DNA of 64,000 nucleotides from Malachius bipustulatus. Taxonomy: Eukaryota > Arthropoda > Insecta > Coleoptera > Melyridae. The first letter of the stretch is position 1, and each line of letters begins with the position of its first letter. The position numbers and the translations under genes are program-made. Shown here piece by piece: positions 12,020 to 23,713 of the stretch. The notes beneath the pieces were generated by a model. That model saw only the letters and a program-made list of their open reading frames with translations. It did not search any database and was not told where the DNA came from. The stretch is from assembly GCA_910589415.1 (NCBI GenBank), contig OU342630.1:29235867-29299866 (forward strand), in the 5' to 3' direction.

Positions 12020-14190
12020 AGAAAATGTTCAAGTGTTTTATCTAAATACAGGGAATTAAGTATCAATCAATGGTATTGATAATTAGACCTTTCCCATCAC
12101 ATATGTAATTACTAATTATTGTCATAGAAGGCTGTGAATAATAATTATTATTGATTTTTTTGACAGCTAAATGAAGATAATAAAACAGCGTTCGCTCTAA
12201 GTTGTTAAATTATTATCCATTATTATAAGCGTTGATTGAATTATTAGTAAAGAATAAACGCATGTTTGATTATTAAGTATTAACGAAATAAAAATTCAGT
12301 TCCCTATCTCGAGATCTAGATCAGGTATAGGTACATTATGTACATCCTGCATTCTGACTCCTTACATCTTTTTAAGCAAGCATATCTACACTAAAATAAA
12401 GACAATAAGAATAATTGCAGTGTCGACCTACCTATAAAGAGTCATAAGTACTTACCTCTCTCATTTATTGTTCATTCTCCTTATTAAGTTTGCCGCCTGT
12501 TTCTCGTAGCAGAGTTTTCTTTAGGTTAAATAAAGAATATACAATAATAACAATTTCCTCAACAGATATTGAATAACTTATGACTTTTAAGAATAGTATT
12601 GAAACATTATTTTACGAAAAAGCAATTCAGATAACAAGTATTGAATAGTTAACGGCGTCAACTACATCTCGTAGAAGTCTGAAAACCCAAACAGGGCCAT
12701 TGGACGGTCCAGACTCCAGGAACGGGAAGTATAGATGCGAGTTATTGAGTCGTTTGCATGTGTTTATCTAGAATCTCGCTTCGGATCGATCTGGAACGAC
12801 ATGGAAAAGCATTTTTCCTGATTTCAATGATGCGAGCTTATAGTGGCCATAAATTTTCTGATTTGGTAAAGGGGAAAAGAATGAAGTCGTATAAAGTTAT
12901 TATTTTAAGACCGATCTTTTATTTCAAGATAAAATATGCATTAAAAATGATTGGTTACGATTATTAATGTTAGAAACACTTTTCACCCCGTTGTCTTCCA
13001 GACACTTTCTGAATTTTCTTTTTACCCTTTAGAAAGCATTTTTTCATATTATGTGTAATTTTTCATAAAAGTGACAATAAAAAAATGCAAGATGTCAAAT
13101 AACAAGTAGAATCTAGAAATTTTACATTTTCCGCATCTTATAACTCTAGACGGAAGCAGATAAAAATGTGAAAATATTATTTTATAGGGAATTTAATAAG
13201 GTTTAATTTTGGAAAGTAAAACTTTCCTGTACGACACACCGTTTGTGATACATGCACCAAAAACTTAAGAATGGGAACTTTGATCCGCCCTCTCCTTCCC
13301 CCACGGTATGTCAGGTAAGTATTAACATCTCGTAAAACAAAACCCTAAGTCAAATCTTACCAGCATTTTACAATTCTAAAAAAAATTAGCCAGAGTGCGA
13401 GACGGAAGTATAACTCGCGTCTTGATGCGCTTAGTTATAATTAGTTATAATAGTTATAGTTATAGTTCAGAAATTATGTAAGACAATAAGATTGTCGTCC
13501 AGGTGATCCGATAGTGACAGTGACAGTGACGCGCTAAATATACTAATTAAGGCTTTGTGATTTGAAACGTTTTTAATATGAATCAGCAGAATTACCGGTG
13601 ATGTTTTGCGATGTGATAAACTACGAGTAACCTATTAATTGCGTGAATGCCTAAAAATATATTGCCTTGTTTTTCTAACGTTTGAAAAATAACGGACAGG
13701 GTATATTCTCGCAACGAACTACAAAAAATTACTAAAAATGTTTGGGGACTGATTGAACTCCCTAGGACGTGGTCTTGTGGTAAAATTTCTAGAATATTTT
13801 ACTGCAGAAAAAGAAAACGGAGGTCGTGTGCTTTCTTTAAACACCACCCAGCAGGTAGGCTAATGCATAATATTACTAATCATGATTCTAACAATTATTA
13901 TCATTCTTATTTACTTGCATTATACATTTTTGTTGTCAAAAAGTTTCAAGGCTCTACGTCGTCAATAACTCGTCGAAATAATATATTTGTAGGATATTCA
14001 TTATTCCTCAACACACGCCACTGACGCAAATTGCGATACCACATTTTTTTGGTTTCACTTAGAAATAAGTGTGCAAATCAAATCGAATTAAATGAAATTG
14101 TTTAGTCAGGATCAGAGTGAACCATCACAACGGACAACACTCACTGGACAAACCATATTTGTCTATGTATAGAGACCCAGTACTCGCGTG
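12020..14190. other. AT-rich spacer
   Basis: No gene recognised. Contains short runs such as TTATAATTAGTTATAATAG (13434) and CAGTGACAGTGACAGTGACG (13514). Confidence 0.45.
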
Positions 14191-15046
14191 GTATAAAGGG
14201 CCATCGAAGTTAAGTCGGCACCATTACTAACTTCGTTATTTTTGATCTACAAAAATGCTGAATAAAACGATGAAAACAGAAAAACAATATTGAATATCGC
14301 GTTTTCGAGTTATGTCAAAAAGTTCTATTTTTTTAATGATCACCATTTTTTTATGATATTTTTGTATTTTCATATTTCCTGTTCTTACAGTTGTCTTTTA
14401 AAATATTTTTTTTTATAAACAAATAAAAAAGTTTTTTATAAAGAAATTAAAATCGCTATTTTTCATTTTCAAAACAGTGTAGGTACATCGGAAACGACTC
14501 ATTCGAAAAACGGCTTACATGCCCCTATTGTAACTATTTATGTAAGTATTATCCTATGATGTAGATGAAATTTTTATACAGGGTGATGAAAAATCTGATA
14601 ATTTTTATCACCCTGTACAAAAATTTCCAGTAGATCATAGGATAGTACGTACATAAAAAGTTACAATAGGGGCAAGTAAGTCGTTTTCCGATATAACGAG
14701 TCGTTTCCGATGTACCTACACTGTTTTGAAAATTAAGAATTGCTATTTTCATTTCATAACTAAAAAACTAATTAATGTAAACCGCAACTGTTAAAACCAT
14801 TGTTATTGGATTTTCTCAGGAAATATGAAAATACAAAAATATACCGGGTGTCTCATTTTAAAAATTTGTATTTTTTTTACATAACTCGAAAACGCGATGT
14901 TCAATTGTTTTTCTGTTTTCATCGTGTTATTCAGCGAAAAAAATACTACCAGCTTGCTAATTAAACCGATATTTTAGATCCAAAAATAACGAAGTTAGCA
15001 ATAGTGCCGACTTAAATTTGATACTTAACTTTGATGACCCTGTATA
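14191..15046. mobile_element. Foldback element FB2, concentric
   Basis: Outer arms: GTATAAAGGGCCATCGAAGT on the left and ACTTTGATGACCCTGTATAC on the right, with TAAGTCGGCAC/GTGCCGACTTA and AACTTCG(T)TATTTTTG shared. The arms continue inward with matching poly-T and GTTTTTCTGTTTTCATCG segments. At the centre (about 14576-14626) TATACAGGGTGATGAAAAAT faces ATTTTTATCACCCTGTACAA. A layer of ACGGCTTACATGCCCCTATT sequence just outside the centre is also found in FB7 and FB9. Confidence 0.88.
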
Positions 15047-15145
15047 CATATAGGGTGATTCTTAACCCATATTTTTTATTACAAATTAGTATTCGGCGAC
15101 AACAAATTCGTAAAATTTTACTGAAACATTTTTTGCGATTATTCA

Positions 15146-16098
15146 TACAGGGTGTCCGACTTAAAAATAAAAGATGACAAGTTCCCATAATTTTTTTCCT
15201 AGCGGCCTGCCCTACGGAGGGCCTCCTAAAGGACGCCACTGGAAATCAATTTTTCTTGAATAACTTTTAAACTACTTGATTAAATTTAATGAAAATTTAA
15301 AATATTAAACAGTAGTAAGGACCTCTTAAAATACTGCCCCTAAAACATCAATTAGCTTGTTTACGTTACCAGGGGCGGACTAGGCTGTACATTTTAATGT
15401 ACATACATTACATTAAATTACATTTTTAACACCCTGCCATGATAAGGGGTAAAAAAACAAATTTGGATACCTTGAACATTAAGCTACAGAAAAGGTAGGT
15501 ACTCTTGTTCCTTGTCTATAAAATGAACCGTTTCCGAGAAAAAAAAAATGATAAAAGAATTAATGTTTTATTTCTAATACTAGAACTACGATTGTTGAAC
15601 CCACTTATGAAATTTTTTATTGATTATGAAATAAAACATTAATAATTCTTTTATTATTTTTTTTTCTCGAAAATGGTTCATTTTATCGACAAGGAACAAG
15701 AGTACCTTTTCTGTAGCTTAATGTTCAAGATATCCAAATTTGTTTTTTTAAACTCCTTATCATGCAGGGTGTTAAAAATGTAAGCATTAAAATATATAAC
15801 CTAGTCCGCCCCTGGTAAACTGAACAAGCTAATTTATGTTTTATTGGGGCAGTATTTTAAGAGATCTTTACTAAGTACCTACTGTTTAATATATAAAATT
15901 TTCATTAAATTTAATCAAGTACCTAGTTAAAAAGTTATTCAAGAAATATTGATTTCCAGTGGCGTCCTTTAGGAGGCCGTATCTCCGTAGGGGGGGGGGG
16001 GGGGCGCTAGGGAAAAAAATGATGGGATCTTGTCATCTTTTTTTTTAATATTCTATCTGATTCCGAGAGATTTCCCACATTTTCCCGGACACCCTGTA
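15146..16098. mobile_element. Foldback element FB3 (TACAGGGTGTCCGACTTAAAA ends)
   Basis: A palindrome of about 950 bp. Both arms carry GCCTCCTAAAGGACGCCACT (or its complement) and CAAATTTGGATACCTTGAAC. A second layer of ends appears inside: AACACCCTGCCATGATAAGG on the left and CCTTATCATGCAGGGTGTTA on the right. The loop (about 15560-15620) is unique AT-rich DNA. The right arm contains a run of about 15 G (near 15992) absent from the left arm. Confidence 0.9.
15990..16006 (+). repeat. Poly-G run of about 15 bases
   Basis: A run of G within the right arm of FB3; the left arm has only GGAGGG at the corresponding place. Length may be affected by sequencing error. Confidence 0.7.
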
Positions 16099-16165
16099 GA
16101 TGGCGCTGTAATCGAGGAATTTTGATTTTATTTATTTCTCCTAATATCTCAAAAAGTAAGCACTC

Positions 16166-16391
16166 TATACGGAGTTTTTTTTTTATAAAAGTAGTTTAGT
16201 TCGGTGGGAGACATCGTTAAGTTTTACCTAAAGCATATTTTAGCTTGTTTTTTCAATGAATATGAATTCGCTATAAAAAATTGGAGTTACTGTTTAAAAT
16301 TTCAAAGTTATTACGGTTTTAGTATTTAAACGTGGGGGTTGTCCCCCACCGAACTAAACGACTTTTGTAGAAAACATTTCTCCGCAGGGTG
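16166..16391. mobile_element. Foldback element FB4
   Basis: Left arm TTTATAAAAGTAGTTTAGTT then CGGTGGGAGAC; right arm GTCCCCCACCGAACTAAACG then ACTTTTGTAGAAAA, ending near CGCAGGGTGCG. About 225 bp, no coding potential. Confidence 0.75.
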
Positions 16392-16499
16392 CGCACTTTT
16401 AGATACATTTGGATATTTCAGGTTAAGAATCAGCTATATATATATATGTATACAGGATGCTTAAGGATTACAACATATAACATTGTAGATTATAAAGTT

Positions 16500-17460
16500 G
16501 TTTATTCCAAAATAACGGAGAAGTGCTATCTACGCTGTTTATGGCAAGTCTACAGAGATACATGCTCTTTGAAGCTTTTCCAATTCGAACTGATAATAAG
16601 AACAAAAAATTAAATCTTCCATACCTATCTATCTCATCGACCAAAAGAAATTTTCGTATACACCCAAATAGACCACCAACTAGTGGATCTGCAGTATCAC
16701 AAATAATTCAGCGATTTGATGAAATAAAAAGTGTAAAAATCTCTCGGATAAGACCGAAAAGCATAACAAATAATGACATTTCATTAGAAGTTGTACTGGA
16801 TGTCACGTTACTACTCAATATATCACAAATTTCAACCAGGATACTTGAATCAGATCATGTTTGTGAAGGATCAATAAGAAAGATATTAAAGCAGTCATCC
16901 CATGAAGCAAATCTAATTCACACGTAGTTTCCATAAAAACTCAATGTTTGGATTGTTTAGTCGGAGGGAACGTCATCGGCCTTTCCTTTAGACGTGGTTC
17001 ATTAACATCCTTGGGGTTACTATGGGAATGATTACAATATCTGGTTGTATCACAGCATGCAGTACATGAATGAACCTCTCCACGGCTGACTGACTCAGGC
17101 TCAGGCGGCCTCATCAGCTGACCTGGTATCAAATACAAAAGAGATAAAAATACGCAAGCCTTACACCCCATTTCGATCAGCAAGTTCGTGTATTTTCACA
17201 TCACAATTTCCCAAGGAAATTGTTTATGGAAAGGGATCCGATTGATTGGCCTCCCAGTCTCCAGGCATGACTCCCAGGGACTTCTTCTTTTGGGGATATT
17301 TGGAAAGTGTTGTGTATCAAAATAGGCCAACAATATTACATGAATTAAAAGCTCGAATTAGAATGCAATCACAAACATTCCTCAGCCGTAGCTTCGCATA
17401 ATGCATTAAGCGCTCTTGTTAATAGACTAAGATATTGTTAAGAAAGTGATTGGATAACAT
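16500..17460 (+). pseudogene. IS630-like transposase remnant, N- and C-terminal pieces
   Basis: The N-terminal piece (about 16523-16925) contains SGSAVSQIIQRFDEIKSV, RPKSITNNDISLEVVLDV and STRILESDHVCEGSIRKIL, matching the helix-turn-helix region of insect IS630-like transposases. The C-terminal piece (about 17185-17440) shows a decayed version of the family ending: FPRK, then W/IGRGSD, DWPPS, TPRDFFFWGYLESVVYQNRP and a C-terminal NALVNRL. The segment that should carry the first two catalytic Asp residues is absent. The gene is non-functional. Confidence 0.75.
16941..17183 (-). CDS. Small Cys-containing ORF inside the transposase relic (possible captured exon)
   Basis: An 80-codon frame on the strand opposite the transposase occupies most of the segment that replaced its middle. 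From an inner Met (MGCKACVFLSLLYLIPGQ) it looks like a signal peptide, followed by RPPEPESVSRGEVHSC, a CTACC pair and a polar Lys/Pro-rich tail. Base composition is more GC-rich than the neighbours and codon use looks like real coding sequence. I do not recognise the family. It may be an exon fragment picked up by the transposon, an insertion of a processed transcript, or chance. No promoter or TATA is evident. Confidence 0.35.
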   Translation of the reverse strand: MLIEMGCKACVFLSLLYLIPGQLMRPPEPESVSRGEVHSCTACCDTTRYCNHSHSNPKDVNEPRLKERPMTFPPTKQSKH

Positions 17461-17605
17461 TTATGAGCAGTTATTGTGAATATCTTCAATTAAGTAACTG
17501 AATTTTTTTGATTGTTTCCTTGACTTAAAGCAGGCAGGTAGTTTAGTTTGTAAATTTAAATCGTTATTTTAGAATAAACAACATTATAATGTATCAGTTT
17601 TAAAT

Positions 17606-19239
17606 AAATTTGTCAATGACAGCAAACTACACCCAGGCTGTCATTAAAAAAATGCGAGATGGCGGCCTCCGACAATAACACCGATTGCAAAAAACAAATT
17701 AAACACATCAAAGTATGGATATTTGTGAATAATTTAATTCCACCAAAAATGACAAATGTGAATGTCAAACTATTTCTGCGTAGTTTTACTTGATGCAATA
17801 CTTTTTACGCACCTGTGTGTTAAAATGTGTGTTTTACTTTTATGTCTTTTATTTTAAATTTCCTCTTCTCATTTCCGCATAGATTAGAAGGCCGTGTAAG
17901 TGAGCAACCTGTAGAATACAGGGGACATGCAATCTATTTATTCTTAAATAAACGTATTTTTCTCTATCCAGGAGAGCAATAATAAGTCCTAAATATTTTT
18001 GAAAATACATAATATAATATGTATAATCGAAAGTCTACAACAATATTCTTAAACAATCTACTGCATAGACATTTTCTATAAATTAATGCAAAAGTTTCTG
18101 ACGTCCTTTCCTGAAATATCAGTTTTTGAGTGATAATAATATTGAGAAAGATAATTTTAAAGAAAACTGTGTTCATTTATCAATTTCATCTTTAGGCGAG
18201 AGAAAATTTTGAAGAACACATTGTGTAAAAAAAGTTTTTATTATTCTTTTTTTAAGCTAGTTTAAGCCAGTAAGCAAATACAATAATAGTTTTATATTCC
18301 TAAAATATTTAGAATTCAATAAAATCGAATCAGTAATTTTTTGGTCCTGAAAACTTCACTTGCTTGTTTATAGTAAAAAAAGGAAACTTTTTCAAGTTTT
18401 GCGATTATAACTTTATTATTGGATCAGTAGAATTTTATGGATAACAATTTAATAGATTATAGACTGTTTGCAATTCAGGGGAGTCGATACTTTGAAGACC
18501 ATATAAAGATAATCGGTGAATGATTGGCTATCTCAAAATGAAAAAGTGTCTTCTCTGTAAGAAAAATTGATTTCAAGATTTTACTAATATATGAACAAGA
18601 ACAAGACAACAGAAAATTATTTTAAATTTTTAAATTATAGAAAATATCAATTTTAGCTCATAAAAGGTCCTTAACGTTGATAAGTTAATGTCTAATAGTA
18701 GGAATTTATAGAAATTTATAAGTAATCTATAAATTTTCATCACTTTAGAGCTAAACTGATGCATTTTTAAAATTATATTCCGATAAAAACTACATTAAAT
18801 ATAATTTTTAAATACTGAAACTTACAGGACTAAGGACTCGTGTGATGTAGGAATGGAAGTGAAGACAAAATCCCTTTCCTCGTATCTTCAATAAATCTCT
18901 TACAAACCTCAAAAAGTCTCGGCTCTAAGGTCTAACTTCCGAAATAATTGAAGTTACTGTAACGTTTATTACACACGTTAAAGTAGCACAGAACACTTAT
19001 AAACAGTTGAACATTTATAAACAGTTATTATCTCTAAACGTTTAAATAATTATTCTGAAAACTAGCAGGCTTTATTCAGTCAGTACCATAAACGAAGTAA
19101 TTGAAACTCCCTTTTCTCGAAATACAGGTCGTTAAACTCCCGACACGGAGTAAACTCGGAAATTTCAAGAGAATAGACCGAGAGATCAGGATGAGATGAC
19201 AATACTATTATAATCACGACTAGAGCGTGTATTATGTTG
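17606..19239. other. AT-rich spacer
   Basis: No gene or named repeat. Short inverted words such as TTATAGAAATTTATAAG occur (18706). Confidence 0.45.
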
Positions 19240-19465
19240 ATTGCGGCATATATTCGAGCTCGCGTTGTACTCAGTGATAAAAGATAACGGTAGGGCCTTT
19301 CTAGTCGCGTCCACGTCAAACTGAGCGCTCTGTCGAAGGGCCCGGCGGGTTTTATCGGGCGATAAGGCCCCTCAGTGCGCGACGCAACCCGATCGGCGTC
19401 GTCACAGCGACGCTCGGCATCGAAGTCGTGTCGGTGTGCTTGTAATCGCCGTTTGGAGGTGGCAT
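19240..19465. promoter_or_regulatory. CpG-rich patch, candidate promoter or 5' exon
   Basis: This stretch has many CpG (GCGCGACGCAACCCGATCGG, CGTCGTCACAGCGACGCTCG) in an otherwise AT-rich region. CTCAGTG strings at 19269 and 19372 resemble the arthropod initiator. No TATA box and no coding exon could be tied to it. It may be the 5' end of a long gene whose other exons lie outside the window. Confidence 0.35.
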
Positions 19466-20322
19466 CTAGATGGAGTGGCGCTTTATTTAGGTGAAATAGA
19501 AACTGGAGTGAAATGGAATAGTGCATCAGAAAACGTGTCGCTTGAAAATCACTTTCTTATTACGCCCCATTTCACTCAAGACTTCTCAAGATTCGCAAAA
19601 CTCAAGACAAAACTCAAAAAAATAAACTGGTACGATTGGTATGGAAGCTTCGGAAAAATGTCTTCATGGTCTTTGAAAGCGCAACATACGTTTGGAAACA
19701 TATATTGGTTTTTTAAAAGTGAAATTTTCCTAGGCATTTTCAGAAACTAAAACAAGTTCATAATAGGAGGAGTATCGAAAGATGTCGCTCAAGAACATAA
19801 ACACTTCGAGTCTGACTTGAACTCTCTTTTATGTTCTTGATAAAGTTTTTAGCAGATACTATTCATGTTACCAAGTGACCTCGTTCTATTTATGACCTCA
19901 TAATTTAATACAAATTCCACCCTTATTTGCTGAGTTCATTTAAAAAGTTCTCTCAGCACTCTAACCAATTTACTTGAAATTAATTTTATAAGCTTCTATA
20001 GAGTAAAATTCAAATATAGACTCGTTAAATGTGATTTATTAAATAATAATTAGTATACATTATATTATTATGAGAGATTATGGCGACATTATTAACGATA
20101 TGTTTGTCATCATCAAATCGTGAATGTAATACTATGTTTTTCTACTCTTGTCAAAAAAAAATTTAATCAAAATATTTTTTTATTTATTTTTGTTATTTTT
20201 TACTGCTTGGAACAACTGCTAGTACCGACTGCGCATGTGTGGATTATGGGTCTAGAGTGTCGGTAGATACTTGTGTGTTCATTGTAGAAATGTCAGTTAA
20301 CGTTCCTATTCACAGATTTGTT
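19466..20322. other. AT-rich spacer
   Basis: A 104-codon plus-strand frame at 19436-19750 has no similarity or motif and I take it as chance. Confidence 0.4.
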
Positions 20323-20415
20323 TTGACGAAGCGAGATGCTTTAGGTCGCTGACTGAAACCGTTGATGCTGCCACCGTCTGAGGTTTGAATCCCAGCTCGG
20401 CTTTGTTGTTTATTT
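20323..20415 (+). mobile_element. tRNA-derived SINE head, upstream of a LINE
   Basis: It contains TTAGGTCGCTGACTGAAACC, CTGCCACCGTCTGAGG, the decayed B box GGTTTGAATCCCAGCTCGGC and TTGTTGTTTATTTCGTCTAT. It is more diverged than the other copies. Confidence 0.65.
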
Positions 20416-20464
20416 CGTCTATACAAAGATAATTATATATTTCTGTATAACTATTTATTTCTTT

Positions 20465-22980
20465 ACATATATGTATGTCTGTGGCCGTATGAGCCCGTTC
20501 TCCCTCGGCATGGCGCCCCAAAATGACTTCATACAAATCAACCAACACTGCCGGGCGGCGACGGCAATACTCTGTCGCTACCTGGCAGTGCACCAAAATA
20601 CGGTGGCCCTAGTACAGGAGCCCTGGCCGTACAGGGCACGGCCCGAAGCTTTGGGCTGCTTAAGGGAACCTTCCACACGGGTGTCCGACCATTATTTGAC
20701 ACCCGGGCGAAGGACAGACCCAGAACAGGTATTTATATAGCAAGATGCCACCCTGGTGCACCAGCACTCAGGGGCCGATCAAACTACTGTGGAGATCAGC
20801 TGCTACATGAGTGGTGAACAATTAAAAATAAAACTGGCCTCCGTCTACATGGCCTCCGACTCCTCGTCTTCCCCTCCACCCGGAGAGATGGTGGGACCGG
20901 TCGGCGACTGTGAGGATGCAGGTCAACATTTAATAATAGGTTGCGACGCCAACTCAACCATACGGTTTGGGGTAGCGCCGACATCAAGGTCAGGGGCAAA
21001 GCATTGCTCGAATACCTTCTAACCACGAATTTACAGATACTCAACCAAGGAACAGAACCAATTTTCGTCACTACCCGGTACATAATCACGGGTGGACTTC
21101 ACACTGGCTACCAAGGAAGTATCTACACTAAAACTTGACTGGAGCGTATCCAAGGTGGATACAATTTCAGATCACTGAAATATTTAACCTAAAGAACACT
21201 GCAATCAAAGACAAATTTTTCAGGCACCCCAGACTCACCAATAGGGATGAGTATCGCCACCATTTTCGTAACTTCAAAGAATTGGAAGTCAATCGACCAA
21301 TTGGAACAAGAAACGAGGATCCTCAGTTCGGGAACAATTCAATTCTACGAGAAAGCCTGCCCACTCAGGAGGTGGAACCCAGAAACCAGAACACCACTAC
21401 CTTGGTGGTGTAGGAAAAAAACAAACTCTTGAGGAAGGCATCGTGGAAACTGTTCAACAAAGCAAGCAAGAGCAAAAACGAGATGGACTGGAAGGACGAT
21501 CGAGATGCTCGCAGGTCCTTTAAGAAACTCCCCCGTCAAAAACAAAGGAAGTCCTGGAGAGAGTTCTGCAGCGGGATCGAATTCATCGGTCCGGTAGCAC
21601 ATCTGAAAAGGATAGTCTCCAGAAACTATTAGGTTTTCAGAAAGTCCAGAAAGATGCTATTAGGTTCGCAAACAAGATGGCACCTATACATCCAACTCGA
21701 AAGAAACCTTCCATCTACTTCTAACCACTCACTTCCCAGACTGTAATCTGGTGCCGACCACTTCTCACCCGGCGACCTACCTCCCGCCCGTCCGATCTGA
21801 GGTGGATTGGGATGTGGCCTCCCGAGTGGTGGAAATAAACAGAATTGCCATGGGTAATAAAGTCTCTCTTCCCCTACAAGTCCCCGGAACAGAACGGCAT
21901 CTACCCCGCCCTGCTACAGTGGGGTCTGGAGTACCCGCCGCCTTTCCTGGTCAGACTCTTCAGATAAAACGTATAATAAGCTTGACATCTTTACTACTAA
22001 AGACATTGGAAAGGCTATGTGATAGACTAATTAGGGATGAATCAAACCTATCGATTAATCGAAACCAGCACGCCTTCATTACTGGCAGGTCCACTGAATC
22101 TGCACTACATCAAGTGGTCAACAGCATAGAGAGATCACTTGATCAAAAAAAAAGCACCCTTGGGACGTTTCTAGTCCTTGAAGGGGCCTTTGACAATACG
22201 ACCTTCAAATCAATAGAACTGGCACTAAGCCGTCATGCTGTCGCTAAAACCATCATAATATGGATAGGCAATAATATGTTGAGATTGAAGTCGGTAACTA
22301 TAGTGATGATAGAGATTCGATTGGAAAACCTGTCAAGGTCATGCGAGGCCGTCCGCAGGAGGGAATTCTCTCGCCGCTGCTCTTGATAGCCCTGGTAGAT
22401 GATCTGATAAGGAGTCTGAACGACAAAAATCTGCACACCGTCGGTTATGCGGATGACATTGTCATTTTAATATCTGGCAAATTCGAAAATATTTATTCTT
22501 TGAGAGGATGCAGGCCGCACTTCGGACAGTAAAAAAATCGTGCGAAGAGATAACCCGTGATGTAAATCCACAGAAAACAAGGGTTGTACTCTCCGCATGG
22601 AAACGCAAACGAAACATCATGAATCGGCCATGCCTCTTTAGCGGCACCTTAAAGCTGTAATCCGAATAAAATATCTTGACATTTTACTTGATGACAAACT
22701 GACGTGGGCAAGACACGTTAGCGAAAGAATCGAAAAGACTAGTAGGGCTCTGTGGCAGTGCCGTCGGATGGACCTGGGGGCTAGCTCCAAAGATTGCCCC
22801 TATTGCTGTGCATAACCGTCATCAGGCCTATGCTAACATATGGTTCAATAGTGGTTAAGTGGCCCAGAACCAGACTGGCAACTACTACCCAGACTAAGCT
22901 GGTGTTCGAATTCGTCGCCCCCAAGAGTAGTAAATGACGCCATTCTGAGTCCTGTGAATTTCGGTGCATCTTGCTTAGAC
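20465..22980 (+). mobile_element. Decayed I/R1-like LINE (endonuclease and reverse transcriptase), 3' truncated
   Basis: In order on the plus strand: endonuclease N-terminus (NQHCRAATAILCRYLAV, then VALVQEPWPY) at 20530-20640; LIIGCDANS with the shifted continuation VWGSADIKVRGKALLEYL at 20930-21020; ISDH at about 21165; a linker with KASWKLFNKASKSKNEMDWK at 21435-21495; reverse transcriptase with SLTSLLLKTLERLCDRLIR, NQHAFITGRSTESALHQVV (22060-22120), RPQEGILSPLL (22345-22385) and GYADDIVILISG (22443-22480). At least five frameshifts and several stops interrupt it. After DKLTWARHVSERIEKTSR (22690-22740) similarity fades near 22980, so the C-terminus and any RNase H are gone. A SINE head lies just upstream. 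It is a dead copy. Confidence 0.85.
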
Positions 22981-23329
22981 CTAAGATTTTGATCTGCAGT
23001 CTATCCATTTCCATTTACGCGAGTGCGTGAAAATTGACAGATTTATGTGTTTACGTATGATTTAATAGAGTTGCGCGGTACCAATATCCCCAATTGAACT
23101 GATTTTAGAGTTTTATAATACCCGCCGCCCTCCCAATACGGTTCACTATGTGTCTTGAGTGTATAAGTAAATATTACTTGTACATAAATCAGCATAAGAA
23201 TGTACGTATATGTGATTTAATAGTAAAAGTAAATACTGTTTCAAAAGCGACTGTTACCCATCACTATTGTTGTCATCGAATGTTGTCTATTTTATAGATC
23301 TTACATAGTGCTTAGTCTATGGTTTGAAT
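22981..23329. other. Spacer after the LINE
   Basis: No gene; includes TTACGCGAGTGCGTGAA (23016), a short palindrome. Confidence 0.4.
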
Positions 23330-23510
23330 ATAGATCGCTATTTTTAAACGTCAACGTCATTGTCATAACTGCAAAACTGTACGGTAACGAACTTTGGGTA
23401 TGCCTTATGTCACTTTCCCGCACACTTTTATAAATGTGAGAAATTTTATAGTTTGCGTAAAAATAACGATGCGCAAAGTGGTATTTTGTATAGTGATCGT
23501 AGGAAAAAAA
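23330..23510. repeat. Dispersed repeat, copy 2 (inverted)
   Basis: GTCATTGTCATAACTGCAAA, TATGTCACTTTCCCGCACAC and TAACGATGCGCAAAGTGGTA are the reverse complement of copy 1 at about 85 to 90 percent identity by eye. Confidence 0.75.
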
Positions 23511-23713
23511 AATTGACACTCCCGAATAAAGATTGAAAATACCTTTCAAATGAGATGTGAGGTGTCACAAGCTTATCTTTTTTTTTTATTCTTCAAACAT
23601 TAACTGAGAAAATGTATTTATTAATTAGGTAGGTACATATGGTTCACACTGTATAAACTTATCATTAATCGATCCAAATATTGTAAATAGATAAGTCCTG
23701 TATAAGTTTTGTT

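Larger units (their letters stand above)
15047..16450. mobile_element. Outer inverted repeats enclosing FB3 and FB4
   Basis: ATATAGGGTGATTCTTAACC (15049-15068) is repeated in inverse as GGTTAAGAATCAGCTATATA (16421-16440). These arms enclose two complete foldbacks (FB3 and FB4). It looks like an element whose inside was repeatedly invaded by others of its own kind. Confidence 0.6.
16445..17605 (+). mobile_element. Second IS630-like transposon relic with a foreign insert
   Basis: The left end starts TATACAGGATGCTTAAGG and includes TTGTTTATTCCAAAATAACG; the reverse complement of the right side (about 17562-17600) repeats TTGTTTATTCTAAAATAACG. The transposase remains lie between. The element directly abuts a run of TACAGGGTG foldbacks to its left. 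The central catalytic part of the transposase is missing, replaced by about 260 bp of unrelated sequence. Confidence 0.65.

Noticed and set aside
19080..19526. 148-codon minus-strand frame
   Set aside because: It owes its length to the CpG-rich patch, where stop codons are rare; the ends run into AT-rich sequence with no domain pattern.
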